Shown: positions 20,864 to 29,982, counted from the first letter of the stretch. The stretch: DNA of 64,000 bases from Lentilactobacillus laojiaonis (GCF_020616595.1 NZ_CP085278.1:744001-808000), one strand, 5' to 3'. Notes: generated by a model from the sequence alone, not told the origin. Numbers and translations: made by a program.

Positions 20864-22424
20864 ATTTTGCATATTCTACTGATCTAACTTCACGAATAAC
20901 CGTCACCTTAATGTGACCTGGATATTTCATTTCTGATTCGATCTTCTTTTTAATATTACGGGATAAATTAATTGCTTGGGTATCGGTAATATAATTAGGC
21001 TTAGCTATTACTCTAATTTCTCGTCCAGCTTGAATAGCGTAACTCTTCTCAACTTCATCAAATGAATCACTAATTTTTTCCAAACTATCCAATCGATGTA
21101 CAAAGCTCTCTAGAGAATCGCTATAAGCACCTGGTCTAGTAAGTGCAATTTTTTCAGCAACTACCACTAATTCTGAAATTACATATTCAGGTTGATAATT
21201 GTCATTATAAGCTTTGATTGTATCTATAATAACGGGACTTTCATGATATTTCTTAGCTATCTCAACACCTAATTCAATACTTGAACCTTCTGACCCATTA
21301 ACAACTGCTTTACCAATATCGTGTAATAACCCTGCGCGTTTTGCTAATGTAACGTCCTCACCTAATTCAGATGCAAATGCACCAGCTAACTTAGCAACTT
21401 CAATCGAATGACTAAGTAAGTTTTGACCATTATCAATTTTAAAATTCAACTGACCAACATATCTAATCATTTCTGGTCCCATTGAGTGAATTCCTAAACT
21501 AAATAATGCCTCTTCACCAATTTCTTGGATACGTTGCTTCAATTCTTTACGACTCTTATCTACCATTTCTTCAATTCTGGCTGGATGAATTCTTCCATCC
21601 TTAATAAGTTTTTCTAAAGCCATTTTAGCAACTTCTCTTCTGATTGGATCAAAACCGCTTAAAACGACAGCTTCCGGTGTATCATCAATAATTAAATCAA
21701 TTCCGGTTAAAGTTTCAAAAGTTCGAATATTTCGTCCTTCGCGACCAATAATTCTACCCTTCATGTCTTCGTTTGGAAGATTTACAACTGATACAGTCGT
21801 TTCAGAAACAATGTCTGCTGCGCTTTGTTGAATCGCTTGCACGATTAAATTCTTAGCATTTTTATCAGCTTCGACCTGTGCCTGATAATAACTATCCTTA
21901 ACCATACGTGCTTTTTCGTCGCTTAACTCTTCGCTAGTTTCATCTAAAACTAATTTTCTAGCCTCTTCTTGAGTAAATGCAGCAACTCGTTCAACCTCTG
22001 CTTGTCGTTTTTGAATAAGTGACTCGGCTTTTTCTTGTTGTTTTAGTAAATTTTGGTTTTCTTGAGAAATCTTCTTTTCTTTTTTAGTAAGTACATTTTC
22101 ACGTTGTTCAAATATACTATCTTTGCGATCTAAAGATTCTTCTCTTTGTAACAAACGATCCTCTTGCTTTTGAATTTCTGCTCTTCGTTCCTTAAGCTCT
22201 TTTTCAACTGTAGAACGATAGCGATGACTATCCTCTTGAGCAGTTAACATAGCTTCTTTAACAGTATCTTTAGCCTTTTTATTGGCATCTTCAATAATAC
22301 TATTTGCAGTTTCCTTAGCAGCATTCAAAGTATGTTCTTGAGTCTTAGTTTGTAAGTATCTACCAATTATAAAACCAACAACAATAGCGATGATTGCGAG
22401 GATTAATTCAACCATAATCAAATG
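20862..22424 (-). CDS. rny: Ribonuclease Y
   Basis: Membrane-anchored endoribonuclease that starts mRNA decay in many Firmicutes. About 520 aa: N-terminal transmembrane helix (VELILAIIAIVVGFIIGRY), a long charged coiled coil to about residue 200, a KH domain with GREGRNIRTFE, and an HD domain with LLHDIGKAV. An ATG at 22445 is possible, but GGAGGTG lies inside that stretch, 7 bases before a TTG at 22424, followed by ATG at 22418. I take the TTG as start. Preceded by recA and its terminator. Confidence 0.95.
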   Translation of the reverse strand, partial: HLIMVELILAIIAIVVGFIIGRYLQTKTQEHTLNAAKETANSIIEDANKKAKDTVKEAMLTAQEDSHRYRSTVEKELKERRAEIQKQEDRLLQREESLDRKDSIFEQRENVLTKKEKKISQENQNLLKQQEKAESLIQKRQAEVERVAAFTQEEARKLVLDETSEELSDEKARMVKDSYYQAQVEADKNAKNLIVQAIQQSAADIVSETTVSVVNLPNEDMKGRIIGREGRNIRTFETLTGIDLIIDDTPEAVVLSGFDPIRREVAKMALEKLIKDGRIHPARIEEMVDKSRKELKQRIQEIGEEALFSLGIHSMGPEMIRYVGQLNFKIDNGQNLLSHSIEVAKLAGAFASELGEDVTLAKRAGLLHDIGKAVVNGSEGSSIELGVEIAKKYHESPVIIDTIKAYNDNYQPEYVISELVVVAEKIALTRPGAYSDSLESFVHRLDSLEKISDSFDEVEKSYAIQAGREIRVIAKPNYITDTQAINLSRNIKKKIESEMKYPGHIKVTVIREVRSVEYAK

Positions 22425-22551
22425 GCTCCACCTCCAAATCATCAAAAATGATTAATTACTTAATCTTATTATCAGATATTATTTAATTATTTACACAACT
22501 TTTATTTTACGGTTTCACAAGTTAAGTGTCAACGCTATTTCTACATAATAA

Positions 22552-22591
22552 AAATAAAAAAATGCCGATTAAATTTTAAAATTTAATCGGC
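22552..22591 (-). terminator. Intrinsic terminator after recA
   Basis: Perfect 28-base palindrome at 22564-22591 (GCCGATTAAA...), followed on the minus strand by ATTTTTTTATTTTTAT. Confidence 0.88.
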
Positions 22592-22603
22592 TTTTATTTA
22601 AAA

Positions 22604-23644
22604 TTATTCTACAACATTTTCATCATCAGTAGAAGATTCTGCATCTTCTTGAATCTCACCAATTCCGTATGCATTACGCACTTTTACTAGAACTTCATTA
22701 TAGATATCTGGATGTTCTTCTAAATAAGTTTTTACGTTTTCTCTACCTTGGCCAATTCGTTCTTCACCATATGAATACCAAGATCCTGCCTTATTAATAA
22801 TATCCTTTTCAGCAGCCATATCAACTAATTCACCAGATTGTGAAATTCCTTTACCATACATAATATCAACTTCAGCCTTCTTAAAAGGAGGAGCAACCTT
22901 ATTTTTTACAACTTTAACTCGAGTACGGTTACCAATAATGTCTGCACCATCTTTAATTTGTTCAGCGCGACGAACTTCTAAACGAATTGTTGAATAAAAT
23001 TTAAGTGCTCGTCCACCCGGTGTAGTCTCTGGGTTTCCAAACATAACTCCAACTTTTTCACGAATTTGATTAATAAAGATAGCAATGGTCTTAGTCTTAT
23101 TGATCGTTCCAGATAATTTTCTAAGAGCCTGTGACATTAAACGTGCTTGTAACCCTACGTGAGCGTCACCCATTTCTCCTTCAATTTCAGCTCTTGGCAC
23201 TAACGCAGCAACTGAATCGATTACAACAATATCAATTGCTCCACTAGAAACTAATGCATCAGTGATTTGTAAGCCTTGTTCTCCTGTATCTGGTTGAGAT
23301 AGCAATAAATCATCAATGTTGACGCCTAGATTAGTTGCATATGCAGGATCCATAGCATTTTCAGCATCAATATATGCCGCTGTACCGCCACGTTTTTGAA
23401 CTTCTGCAACTGCATGCAAAGCAATAGTAGTCTTACCAGAACTTTCTGGACCATAGACTTCAATAATTCTTCCTTTAGGATAACCACCAACACCTAACGC
23501 TTCATCAAGTGCTAATGAACCGGTAGGAATTGTTGAAATTTGGGTATCAACTTTATCACCCATTCGCATGATTGAGCCTTTCCCAAATTCCTTTTCAATA
23601 CTTTTTAAAGCCACATCTAAGGCTTTTTTTCTTTCATCAGCCAT
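22604..23644 (-). CDS. recA: Recombinase RecA
   Basis: Forms ATP-dependent filaments on single-stranded DNA, catalyses strand exchange, and stimulates LexA self-cleavage. The 346 aa protein has Walker A GPESSGKT at 65-72, the MAW motif region after it, DNA-binding loops L1 ([12 protein letters not shown]) and L2 ([18 protein letters not shown]), and a short acidic C-terminal tail. The ATG is preceded by AGGAGG. The upstream region has a good promoter plus a perfect GAAC-N4-GTTC box, so SOS induction is likely. Neighbours cinA and pgsA match Firmicute synteny. Confidence 0.99.
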   Translation of the reverse strand: MADERKKALDVALKSIEKEFGKGSIMRMGDKVDTQISTIPTGSLALDEALGVGGYPKGRIIEVYGPESSGKTTIALHAVAEVQKRGGTAAYIDAENAMDPAYATNLGVNIDDLLLSQPDTGEQGLQITDALVSSGAIDIVVIDSVAALVPRAEIEGEMGDAHVGLQARLMSQALRKLSGTINKTKTIAIFINQIREKVGVMFGNPETTPGGRALKFYSTIRLEVRRAEQIKDGADIIGNRTRVKVVKNKVAPPFKKAEVDIMYGKGISQSGELVDMAAEKDIINKAGSWYSYGEERIGQGRENVKTYLEEHPDIYNEVLVKVRNAYGIGEIQEDAESSTDDENVVE

Positions 23645-23693
23645 TTAAACCCTCCTGCTTTCCCCTAATTATTAGAAAAAAGTTAACTACAAT

Positions 23694-23722
23694 ATTGTAC
23701 TAATATCTGATCAAAAAATCAA
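23694..23722 (-). promoter_or_regulatory. recA promoter
   Basis: Minus strand: -35 TTGATT, 17-base spacer, -10 TACAAT, in the gap between cinA and recA. Confidence 0.75.
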
Positions 23723-23732
23723 TACAAAATGA

Positions 23733-23744
23733 GAACTATTGTTC
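23733..23744 (-). promoter_or_regulatory. SOS (LexA) box upstream of recA
   Basis: GAACAATAGTTC on the minus strand is an exact GAAC-N4-GTTC match to the Gram-positive LexA box. It overlaps the cinA stop codon and ends 10 bases before the recA -35. Confidence 0.7.
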
Positions 23745-24206
23745 CCTTAAAGTTTTTATAATTAATTGCATTCCCGTATCGACAGACTGCTTTCTAACTT
23801 GCTCCCGATTACCAATAAAATGATAACAATTAGCTATTAACAATTCTTTATAAGCCAAGCCAATCCATACAGTTCCTGGAGGATTTCCTTCTAAAGATTC
23901 TGGTCCGGCCACCCCGGTAAATGAAATTGATAAATCTGTTTTCATTAAATTCATGGTATTTTTAGCCATCTCCATAGCAATCTCTTTACTAACTACACCA
24001 TATTTATTAATTATTTGATTATCAATTTTTAATAATTCGTGCTTAGCTTCATTAGAGTAGGTCACATAGCCACCATAAAAAATTTTAGATGCTCCCGATA
24101 CACTGGTAATTGCGGTTTGAAAAGCACCTCCGGTTAAACTTTCAGCAGCTGTAATCGTTAATTTTTTATTAGTAAGTAACTGTACTACATTCATTGACAA
24201 ATTCAA
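23736..24206 (-). CDS. CinA C-terminal domain protein (PncC-type nicotinamide-nucleotide amidase)
   Basis: Protein of 156 aa equal to only the C-terminal domain of CinA; the usual Firmicute CinA is about 410-420 aa with an N-terminal MoCF-like domain. The PncC signature TAAESLTGG is intact (AESLTGG at 21-27, catalytic-type Ser23), as are the VSGASKIFYGGYVTYSN and SFTGVAGP segments, so deamidation of nicotinamide mononucleotide to NaMN is plausible. The start is TTG 24206, nine bases after AAAGGAG. Only 70 bases separate it from pgsA, so no remnant of the lost domain is left. It sits upstream of recA in the usual cinA position. Confidence 0.88.
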   Translation of the reverse strand: MNLSMNVVQLLTNKKLTITAAESLTGGAFQTAITSVSGASKIFYGGYVTYSNEAKHELLKIDNQIINKYGVVSKEIAMEMAKNTMNLMKTDLSISFTGVAGPESLEGNPPGTVWIGLAYKELLIANCYHFIGNREQVRKQSVDTGMQLIIKTLREQ

Positions 24207-24232
24207 GATTATTTTCTCCTTTCAAATTTTAA

Positions 24233-24271
24233 GTACGAAAAAAAGAAGATAACTTAACCAATTATCTTCTT
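24233..24271 (-). terminator. Intrinsic terminator between pgsA and the cinA domain gene
   Basis: Perfect 10-base arms (24243-24252 and 24262-24271) followed on the minus strand by TTTTTTTCG. It lies just upstream of the ribosome binding site of the next gene. Confidence 0.85.
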
Positions 24272-24276
24272 AATAA

Positions 24277-24858
24277 TTAAAATGAATCTGAAAAAATTGA
24301 ACGATTTTTAATAAAATAGTCAATTCCTGAATAAATTGTAAAGAATAAACATACATACAATAAAATTTGACCCATTGGAATATTTATTAAATTAAAGTAA
24401 GGATTATTTAATAATAATAAAATAATCGATAGCATTTGCGTGGTAGTTTTAATTTTACCTGGCCACGCAGCTGCCAAAACTTTACCATCATTTTCAACGA
24501 TTAAGAGTCGTAGTCCCGTAACAGCTAATTCTCTACAAACAATAATTGAAGCAACCCAGGCCGGAACTACTCCCATTGATACTAAGAAAATAAAGGCTGT
24601 CATTACTAACATTTTATCAGCTAGTGGATCGGCAAACTTACCAAAATTAGTTATAAAATGTCCTCGACGAGCGATTTGACCATCTAAAAAGTCAGTTAAT
24701 GATGCAATTATAAAAATAATTGTAGCAATTATTCTTACTACGGAGACTGTAATTCCACCAAATTCTACACTACCTAATGCAGTTGGCACTGATAAAATTA
24801 ATATAAAAAATGGAATTAAAATTATTCGAAAAACAGTTAATTTATTTGGTAAATTCAT
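24277..24858 (-). CDS. pgsA: CDP-diacylglycerol--glycerol-3-phosphate 3-phosphatidyltransferase
   Basis: Membrane enzyme that makes phosphatidylglycerol phosphate, the first committed step to phosphatidylglycerol and cardiolipin. The 193 aa protein carries the CDP-alcohol phosphotransferase signature split across TDFLDGQIARRG and FGKFADPLADK (DxxDGxxAR...GxxxDxxxD pattern), with about five membrane helices. It lies 17 bases after rodZ and likely ends the ymfF-ymfH-rodZ-pgsA transcript, because a strong terminator follows. Confidence 0.96.
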   Translation of the reverse strand: MNLPNKLTVFRIILIPFFILILSVPTALGSVEFGGITVSVVRIIATIIFIIASLTDFLDGQIARRGHFITNFGKFADPLADKMLVMTAFIFLVSMGVVPAWVASIIVCRELAVTGLRLLIVENDGKVLAAAWPGKIKTTTQMLSIILLLLNNPYFNLINIPMGQILLYVCLFFTIYSGIDYFIKNRSIFSDSF

Positions 24859-24875
24859 CGTGACCTCCTAAAATA

Positions 24876-25790
24876 CTATTTAAAGTTTAAGGTTACAACC
24901 CTAACTTGAGAACTACTACCACTTTGGGGTTTAGCTAATTTGATCTTCTTACCATCAATTGAAATATTAGTTGCTATTGCGTTTCCCATGTTAACACTTA
25001 CTGTTTTACTGCTTGCAGGAATTTTAACTACTTTCTTTTGTCCTTTAGTTTGAGATGCCTGCCAAGTAGTAGTGCCGTTAACACTAACAGATGTCCAAGC
25101 ACTATTAGTTGCTGAAATAGTTAGATTTTTGCTTTTAGCATGACTAACACTGTAAGTAAGATTACTTCCTGAAGCCGCACTTTGTTTAAAGCTAACTTCT
25201 TTGGAAGCTGGTTTATCGTTTTTCTTCTTATCATCGGATTTCTTAGTATTGCTAGTTTTATTTTCATCGTCACTAGTTTTTACTTTTATATTATCCTTAT
25301 TGTCATCTTTATCACTAGAAACCGTTACTCTTTCAGTATTAATTTCTGTTTTAGTTGATTTATGGGTATTTTTGGCTGCAGCCACCCAAATAGCAATTAA
25401 AATTGCTAAAATTACAACAGAAACTAACACGATTGGTAAGTAATGGCGGATTTTTTCATTATGTACTTCTACTTTTCTTTGTTCCGAACGAGTTTCTGAA
25501 TTAGGCTCAGTAGTTCGTTCGATGTAGTCAGGATCTTCCGTATTGGGTAAATTGTGTTGATATTCTTTTAATAACTCATTACCATCAAGACCTACAGAAT
25601 CTGCATACTGTTTAACAAATGCCCGTACATAAAATTCACCGGGGAGAGCATCAAAATCATTATCTTCAATGGCAATTAAATAACGCTTTTGAATTTTGGT
25701 TGATTTTTGTAAATCATCCAAGGAATAACCCTTTTCATTCCTAACTTTTTTTAATTTTTGTCCAATTGTAATATTTTCATTTTCGCTCAT
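24876..25790 (-). CDS. rodZ: RodZ-like membrane protein with cytoplasmic HTH domain (YmfM)
   Basis: Bitopic protein of about 304 aa that in rods links MreB filaments to the wall-elongation machinery. The N-terminal helix-turn-helix (IGQKLKKVRNEKGYSLDDL onward) spans about residues 8-75. A single membrane helix (YLPIVLVSVVILAILIAIWVA) lies near 120-140, then a Ser/Thr/Lys/Asp-rich linker, then a C-terminal DUF4115-like beta domain. A longer frame begins at 25838, but GGAGAG fits the ATG at 25790 (MSENEN). It sits between the M16 peptidase pair and pgsA, as in Bacillus. Confidence 0.9.
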   Translation of the reverse strand: MSENENITIGQKLKKVRNEKGYSLDDLQKSTKIQKRYLIAIEDNDFDALPGEFYVRAFVKQYADSVGLDGNELLKEYQHNLPNTEDPDYIERTTEPNSETRSEQRKVEVHNEKIRHYLPIVLVSVVILAILIAIWVAAAKNTHKSTKTEINTERVTVSSDKDDNKDNIKVKTSDDENKTSNTKKSDDKKKNDKPASKEVSFKQSAASGSNLTYSVSHAKSKNLTISATNSAWTSVSVNGTTTWQASQTKGQKKVVKIPASSKTVSVNMGNAIATNISIDGKKIKLAKPQSGSSSQVRVVTLNFK

Positions 25791-25878
25791 ATAACTCTCT
25801 CCATACTCGTTAAATTCGTTCAAAATTAAGTATATCATAAGGCAATAGTATAAATATTATAAAAAAATTATAAGATGT

Positions 25879-27153
25879 TTAATTATTTATAACTTTGACT
25901 TGAAAACTCGCATTTTCCATAAATGCATGACTATATTTCTTTAAATCGTCAAAAGTTAATTCATCTAAAATTCTTACCTCATCATAAACCGTATTAAAAA
26001 CTTCATCAAATGGATCAAATTGATTAGCAACTGCTTCTTGAGAATCCATCATGGCAATGTAGCTTCCAAGTTGTTCATTTTTTTGTAAAATAAACTCATC
26101 TTCTAAACCATCTAGATTTATTAACATTTTATTTAACACACTGTCTAGTGATGAAATAAATTTATCGGCATCGTCTGTATCACTAGCTATCATAGCAAAG
26201 TGATATGCTCGCTGATTATCAAATTCAGTTGAAAATGAGTCATCAATAATGCCATTTTTAAATAAATCATTATAAGTATCTGCATTCTCACTGAAGAAAA
26301 GGTCAAAAAATAGTGAAATAGCAATTTCATATTTAATTTTTTCATCACCTGATGGAACCAAATCGTTACCACGGATTCCAATAGCTACCTTGGGGCGAAC
26401 AACATCGAAATCTAAAAATTCTTTATGAGTTCCCTCACTTTTTGGTAGATTGATATTACGTTTAAATTTAATTTCTTCGTTAAATTTTTTACTATTTTGG
26501 TTTTCAATAACCCACTCTAGAGTTTCGTCTTGATCAATATTTCCAACCACAAATAAACTCATATTATTGGGCTGATAAAAAGTATCGTAAGCAGTATTTA
26601 AATCATTTACCGTTATTTGATTAATCGATTCAACTGATCCGGCAATATCTTTAGCCATGGCAGAGTCCGGATACATTTGAGCAATTGTTTCAAAATACAA
26701 TTGATTATCCGGATCGTTTTTATACATATTAATCTCTTGTTTAATAATATGTTTTTCTTTTTCTACTTTGGCATCTGTAAAATATGGTTGTTGGACAAAA
26801 TCTAATAAGATATCTAGATTTTCTCTAACTTTCATAGTTGTAGAAAATAAATAACTGGTCTTAGTAAAACTAGTAAAAGCATTAGCACTGGCACCAGTTT
26901 TATTAAATAGTTCAAATACATCATAATTTTGCTTATCAAATAGTTTATGTTCTAAAAAATGTGCGATTCCCGCTGGCTGCTGAATTAATTTGCCATTAAC
27001 ATTAAATGAAGTATCCACTGAGCCAAAATTAGTACTTAAAACGGCATAAGTTTTTTTATAATCTTTCATTGGTAAAAGATAAACTGATAAGCCGTTTGGT
27101 AATTTTTCCCAATAAAGTGTCTCTTTAAAATTATTATAATTAATTTTTTTCAT
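25879..27153 (-). CDS. ymfH: M16 family zinc peptidase (YmfH-like)
   Basis: Member of the M16 (pitrilysin/insulinase) metallopeptidase family, 424 aa. The inverted zinc motif is intact as HFLEH in GIAHFLEHKLF, with a downstream Glu in KEKHIIKQEINMY as third ligand candidate, so catalysis is plausible. The two-lobe architecture continues to the C-terminus. It lies 10 bases after ymfF, whose product lacks the zinc motif; such pairs often form an active/inactive heterodimer. Substrate unknown; distant relatives process secreted peptides. Confidence 0.9.
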   Translation of the reverse strand: MKKINYNNFKETLYWEKLPNGLSVYLLPMKDYKKTYAVLSTNFGSVDTSFNVNGKLIQQPAGIAHFLEHKLFDKQNYDVFELFNKTGASANAFTSFTKTSYLFSTTMKVRENLDILLDFVQQPYFTDAKVEKEKHIIKQEINMYKNDPDNQLYFETIAQMYPDSAMAKDIAGSVESINQITVNDLNTAYDTFYQPNNMSLFVVGNIDQDETLEWVIENQNSKKFNEEIKFKRNINLPKSEGTHKEFLDFDVVRPKVAIGIRGNDLVPSGDEKIKYEIAISLFFDLFFSENADTYNDLFKNGIIDDSFSTEFDNQRAYHFAMIASDTDDADKFISSLDSVLNKMLINLDGLEDEFILQKNEQLGSYIAMMDSQEAVANQFDPFDEVFNTVYDEVRILDELTFDDLKKYSHAFMENASFQVKVINN

Positions 27154-27163
27154 TAACTTATAC

Positions 27164-28423
27164 CTACTTTTCTTTACAAAGATAAATTGCTCGTAATTTC
27201 ATCTGATTAGCGACTTTAACTACATCTTCTTTGCTAACTCGATTAATACCTTCGATCCATTCCTCATCATTCCAAGAAATTTTTAGCACGGATTGAATAT
27301 ACTCACGATCAACAATTGTTCTTAAATAATCATTTTCGGCAAAGTGATGATTAATCATTGCATTTTTGATATTGTCAATCAATTTTATATCAAATTGACC
27401 GGCTTGAATTAATCTAAGTTGATCCTCAATTTCCTGAATTGCTTGATCTACTTTGGATAATTCTACCCCAGCTTGTACATTAATCATCCCAGTTAGCGAA
27501 CTATAACCACTATGAATATCGTATGCTAATCCCGATTTTTCTCTTACATTAGTAAAAAGCATCGATTGACCAGTGCCACCAAACAATTGATTAAAAATAG
27601 TTGCTGCAAAATAATTGGCATCACCATAATACACGGGTAAATAGTATCCTAAGTTAATTACCGACTGTGATCCTACAAATTCTTCTTCAAGACGGCTAAC
27701 TTCAGTTTTATCATTAGGAATACTTGGAATGGGATATTTTTGAACCTGTCGTTGTGTAATAAAATCAAAATTTTTGATTTCATCTAAAATAATTTCCGAA
27801 TTAAAATTACCGGCAACCAAAATATTAACCTGTTCTTGAGAAATCATTTGTCTGTAAAATTCATATAGACTATTGGCATCTACACTAGCCAATTGAGAAC
27901 TAGTTCCCAAAATGTATTGACCTTGTGGATCATCATGGTCATAAAATAAACTTTGTAACTTGATTTTTGAATAATATTCTTTATTTTCAATAATTGAATT
28001 TACATAATTAATCATATTTTTCTGATGAAGCTTAAAAAAATCATTTTGAAAATGTGCATCTTCAACTAATGGTTTTTCAATTACTTCCTTTAAAAATAGT
28101 ATTATTTGATGGAATAATTCAGTTTTACCGGGTATAAATGCATCATTTGGAAACGAAATTTTAATTTGGAGGACGTGCTGGTTACCATATTTAAATACAC
28201 TAACCCCATAATTAGCTCCGAACATTTTTGATAGTTCTCTAGATATCTTTAATTCACTATTATATTTTTGTGAACTATTTTCTAACATTTCCGCCAATAA
28301 TGACTTATAGGCAAAGTTTTCACTGTTTAATGGAGCGGTAAAGTTAATAACAATAATTGAATTTTTAAATTTTTTGGTGTTAATGACATCTAAGTCAACA
28401 CCTTCTTGAATTGAATAATGCAT
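27164..28423 (-). CDS. ymfF: M16 family peptidase homologue lacking the zinc motif (YmfF-like)
   Basis: Protein of about 419 aa with M16 fold features, including GGTGQSMLFTNVREKSGLAYDI in the C-terminal lobe, the substrate-handling Arg/Tyr region. At the position of the zinc site it reads LLAEMLEN rather than HxxEH, so it should be catalytically inactive and probably partners YmfH. The start is placed at ATG 28423 after GGGAG; an upstream in-frame start at 28453 would bury that site. First gene of the ymfF-ymfH-rodZ-pgsA run. Confidence 0.88.
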   Translation of the reverse strand: MHYSIQEGVDLDVINTKKFKNSIIVINFTAPLNSENFAYKSLLAEMLENSSQKYNSELKISRELSKMFGANYGVSVFKYGNQHVLQIKISFPNDAFIPGKTELFHQIILFLKEVIEKPLVEDAHFQNDFFKLHQKNMINYVNSIIENKEYYSKIKLQSLFYDHDDPQGQYILGTSSQLASVDANSLYEFYRQMISQEQVNILVAGNFNSEIILDEIKNFDFITQRQVQKYPIPSIPNDKTEVSRLEEEFVGSQSVINLGYYLPVYYGDANYFAATIFNQLFGGTGQSMLFTNVREKSGLAYDIHSGYSSLTGMINVQAGVELSKVDQAIQEIEDQLRLIQAGQFDIKLIDNIKNAMINHHFAENDYLRTIVDREYIQSVLKISWNDEEWIEGINRVSKEDVVKVANQMKLRAIYLCKEK

Positions 28424-28483
28424 TTCTATCTCCCTTAATCTAATAAATACCATACTAGAATAAATAAATTAAAACTACAATAT

Positions 28484-28515
28484 AAAAATGACTAAACTTA
28501 CGTTTAGTCATTTTT
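28484..28515 (-). terminator. Intrinsic terminator after the amino-acid ABC importer operon
   Basis: Perfect 14-base arms (28484-28497 and 28502-28515) around a 4-base loop, with a T-rich tract on the minus strand. It overlaps the 3' end of the binding-protein gene. Confidence 0.85.
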
Positions 28516-29334
28516 TTGTCCCAACCATTTACGATTGATTTTGGCTAATTCTCCATTTTTCGCTAATTTATTAATGCCAAAATCAATTTTATTTTTTAAT
28601 TTAGTATCATTTTTCTTCATACCGACCCCATAAAATTCACTCGGATAATTAACTGGCGTCACATTATATTTAATATATTTTGCTTGCATTTTATTAATAT
28701 AGTAATTGGCATACACTTGATCAATTAGCAGTCCTTGAATTCGGTTAGCATTTAGATCAATAAATGCATCTGTAAAAGTGTCATACATAATAGGATTATT
28801 ATCTTTTATATATTTTTTTAAAACTTTTGGATGCTTGTCTAGGTCCATAGACCCCGCTGAGCCAGTTTGAACTCCTAAAACTCGATTATTCATTTTTTGT
28901 GGATTGGTAATTTTTTGATCAGTTTTACTTACCAAAACTTGTCCATTTTTTAAATATGGTTTACTAAATAGCATTGATTTTTCTCTTTGTTCATTAATTG
29001 TAAAGCCATTCCAAATTAGGTCAATCGTTCCATTATTTAATTCAGTAGTATTCATTGACCAGTCAATTGGTTGAAATTCAACAGTAACTCCATACTGTTG
29101 AAATACGGCTCGTGCTAAGTCCACATCATAACCAACGATTTTTCCACTTTTCGTTTGAAAATCCATTGGCACAAATGAATCATCAATACCAATAACTACT
29201 TTTTTATTTTTCATTATTTTAGACCATGTGTTTGGATCCTGTTTTAAATCTTTACGATCTTTAATCCGACATCCACTTAAAGTTAATGTAAAAATCAGAA
29301 TTACTAAAGTTACTAAATTTAATTTTTTCATCAT
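28504..29334 (-). CDS. Amino-acid ABC transporter substrate-binding lipoprotein
   Basis: Extracytoplasmic solute-binding protein of the polar amino-acid (PAAT) family, 276 aa. The N-terminal signal peptide has the lipobox LSGC near residue 20, so it should be lipid-anchored outside the membrane. The body shows the SBP_bac_3 fold: VVIGIDDSFVPMDF, GYDVDLARAVF, and WNGFTINEQRE. Last gene of a three-gene importer operon, 12 bases after the ATPase. It belongs to the same family as glutamine and histidine binders; the ligand cannot be read from sequence. Confidence 0.9.
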   Translation of the reverse strand: MMKKLNLVTLVILIFTLTLSGCRIKDRKDLKQDPNTWSKIMKNKKVVIGIDDSFVPMDFQTKSGKIVGYDVDLARAVFQQYGVTVEFQPIDWSMNTTELNNGTIDLIWNGFTINEQREKSMLFSKPYLKNGQVLVSKTDQKITNPQKMNNRVLGVQTGSAGSMDLDKHPKVLKKYIKDNNPIMYDTFTDAFIDLNANRIQGLLIDQVYANYYINKMQAKYIKYNVTPVNYPSEFYGVGMKKNDTKLKNKIDFGINKLAKNGELAKINRKWLGQKND

Positions 29335-29346
29335 AAAATCACCTAT

Positions 29347-29982
29347 TTATTTGATTGGTGTCACTTTTAATATCTCATCTGCGACATTTTCAGCAAATTC
29401 CATATCATGAGTGATCACAATTTGCGTTACTGCATCTTTTTTTAGATTTAAAATTAATTTAGCAACTTCTTTTCTTAAATCTGGATCCAAGGCAGAAGTT
29501 GGCTCATCGTAACATAATATTTTGGGATTCATCGCTAAAGCCCTAACGATCGCAACTCGTTGTTGTTGGCCTCCAGACAATTGATACGGATAAAGATTTT
29601 CTTTACCACTTAAATCTAATTGATCCAGCATCTTTTGTGCTTCATCTTTGGCAAGTTTAGTTGCCACTCCTTTAACTTTTACAGGAGCTAAAATAATATT
29701 TTCCATAACCGTTAAATTAGGAAATAACTGATAATTTTGAAAAACTGCACCGACAATTGAATTTTTGGGATCTGAATTAGTGGGATCAAATTGATGACCA
29801 TTCCAAAAAAATTCTCCTGAGTCAACATTTTCTAGTCCTATAATGCATCTTAGCAAGGTAGTTTTTCCAGCTCCAGACGGTCCAACAATTGCTAAAATTT
29901 GGCCAGTTGGAATTTTAATTGATAAAGAATTAATAATTGTTTTATTACCAAATTTTTTGGTTAAATTTTTAATTTCTAGCAT
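29347..29982 (-). CDS. Amino-acid ABC transporter ATP-binding protein
   Basis: Cytosolic ATPase of the PAAT importer family (GlnQ/HisP type), 211 aa, somewhat shorter than the common 240. Walker A GPSGAGKTT lies near 34-42, the Q-loop in AVFQNYQLFP, the ABC signature LSGGQQQRV near 133, Walker B ILCYDEPTSALD near 155, and the H-loop in ITHDMEFA. It lies 19 bases after the permease gene and powers it. All ATP-handling motifs are present. Confidence 0.93.
   Translation of the reverse strand: MLEIKNLTKKFGNKTIINSLSIKIPTGQILAIVGPSGAGKTTLLRCIIGLENVDSGEFFWNGHQFDPTNSDPKNSIVGAVFQNYQLFPNLTVMENIILAPVKVKGVATKLAKDEAQKMLDQLDLSGKENLYPYQLSGGQQQRVAIVRALAMNPKILCYDEPTSALDPDLRKEVAKLILNLKKDAVTQIVITHDMEFAENVADEILKVTPIK

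Noticed and set aside
23736-24206. Idea that the short cinA is a frameshifted or broken gene
   Set aside because: There is a proper ribosome site and start, the domain is complete, and the 70 bases to pgsA hold no remnant of the N-terminal domain.
25201-25443. Plus-strand frame opposite rodZ, and Ser/Thr/Lys/Asp-rich repeats in rodZ
   Set aside because: The frame is antisense to rodZ; the repetitive look is the ordinary linker of a RodZ protein.
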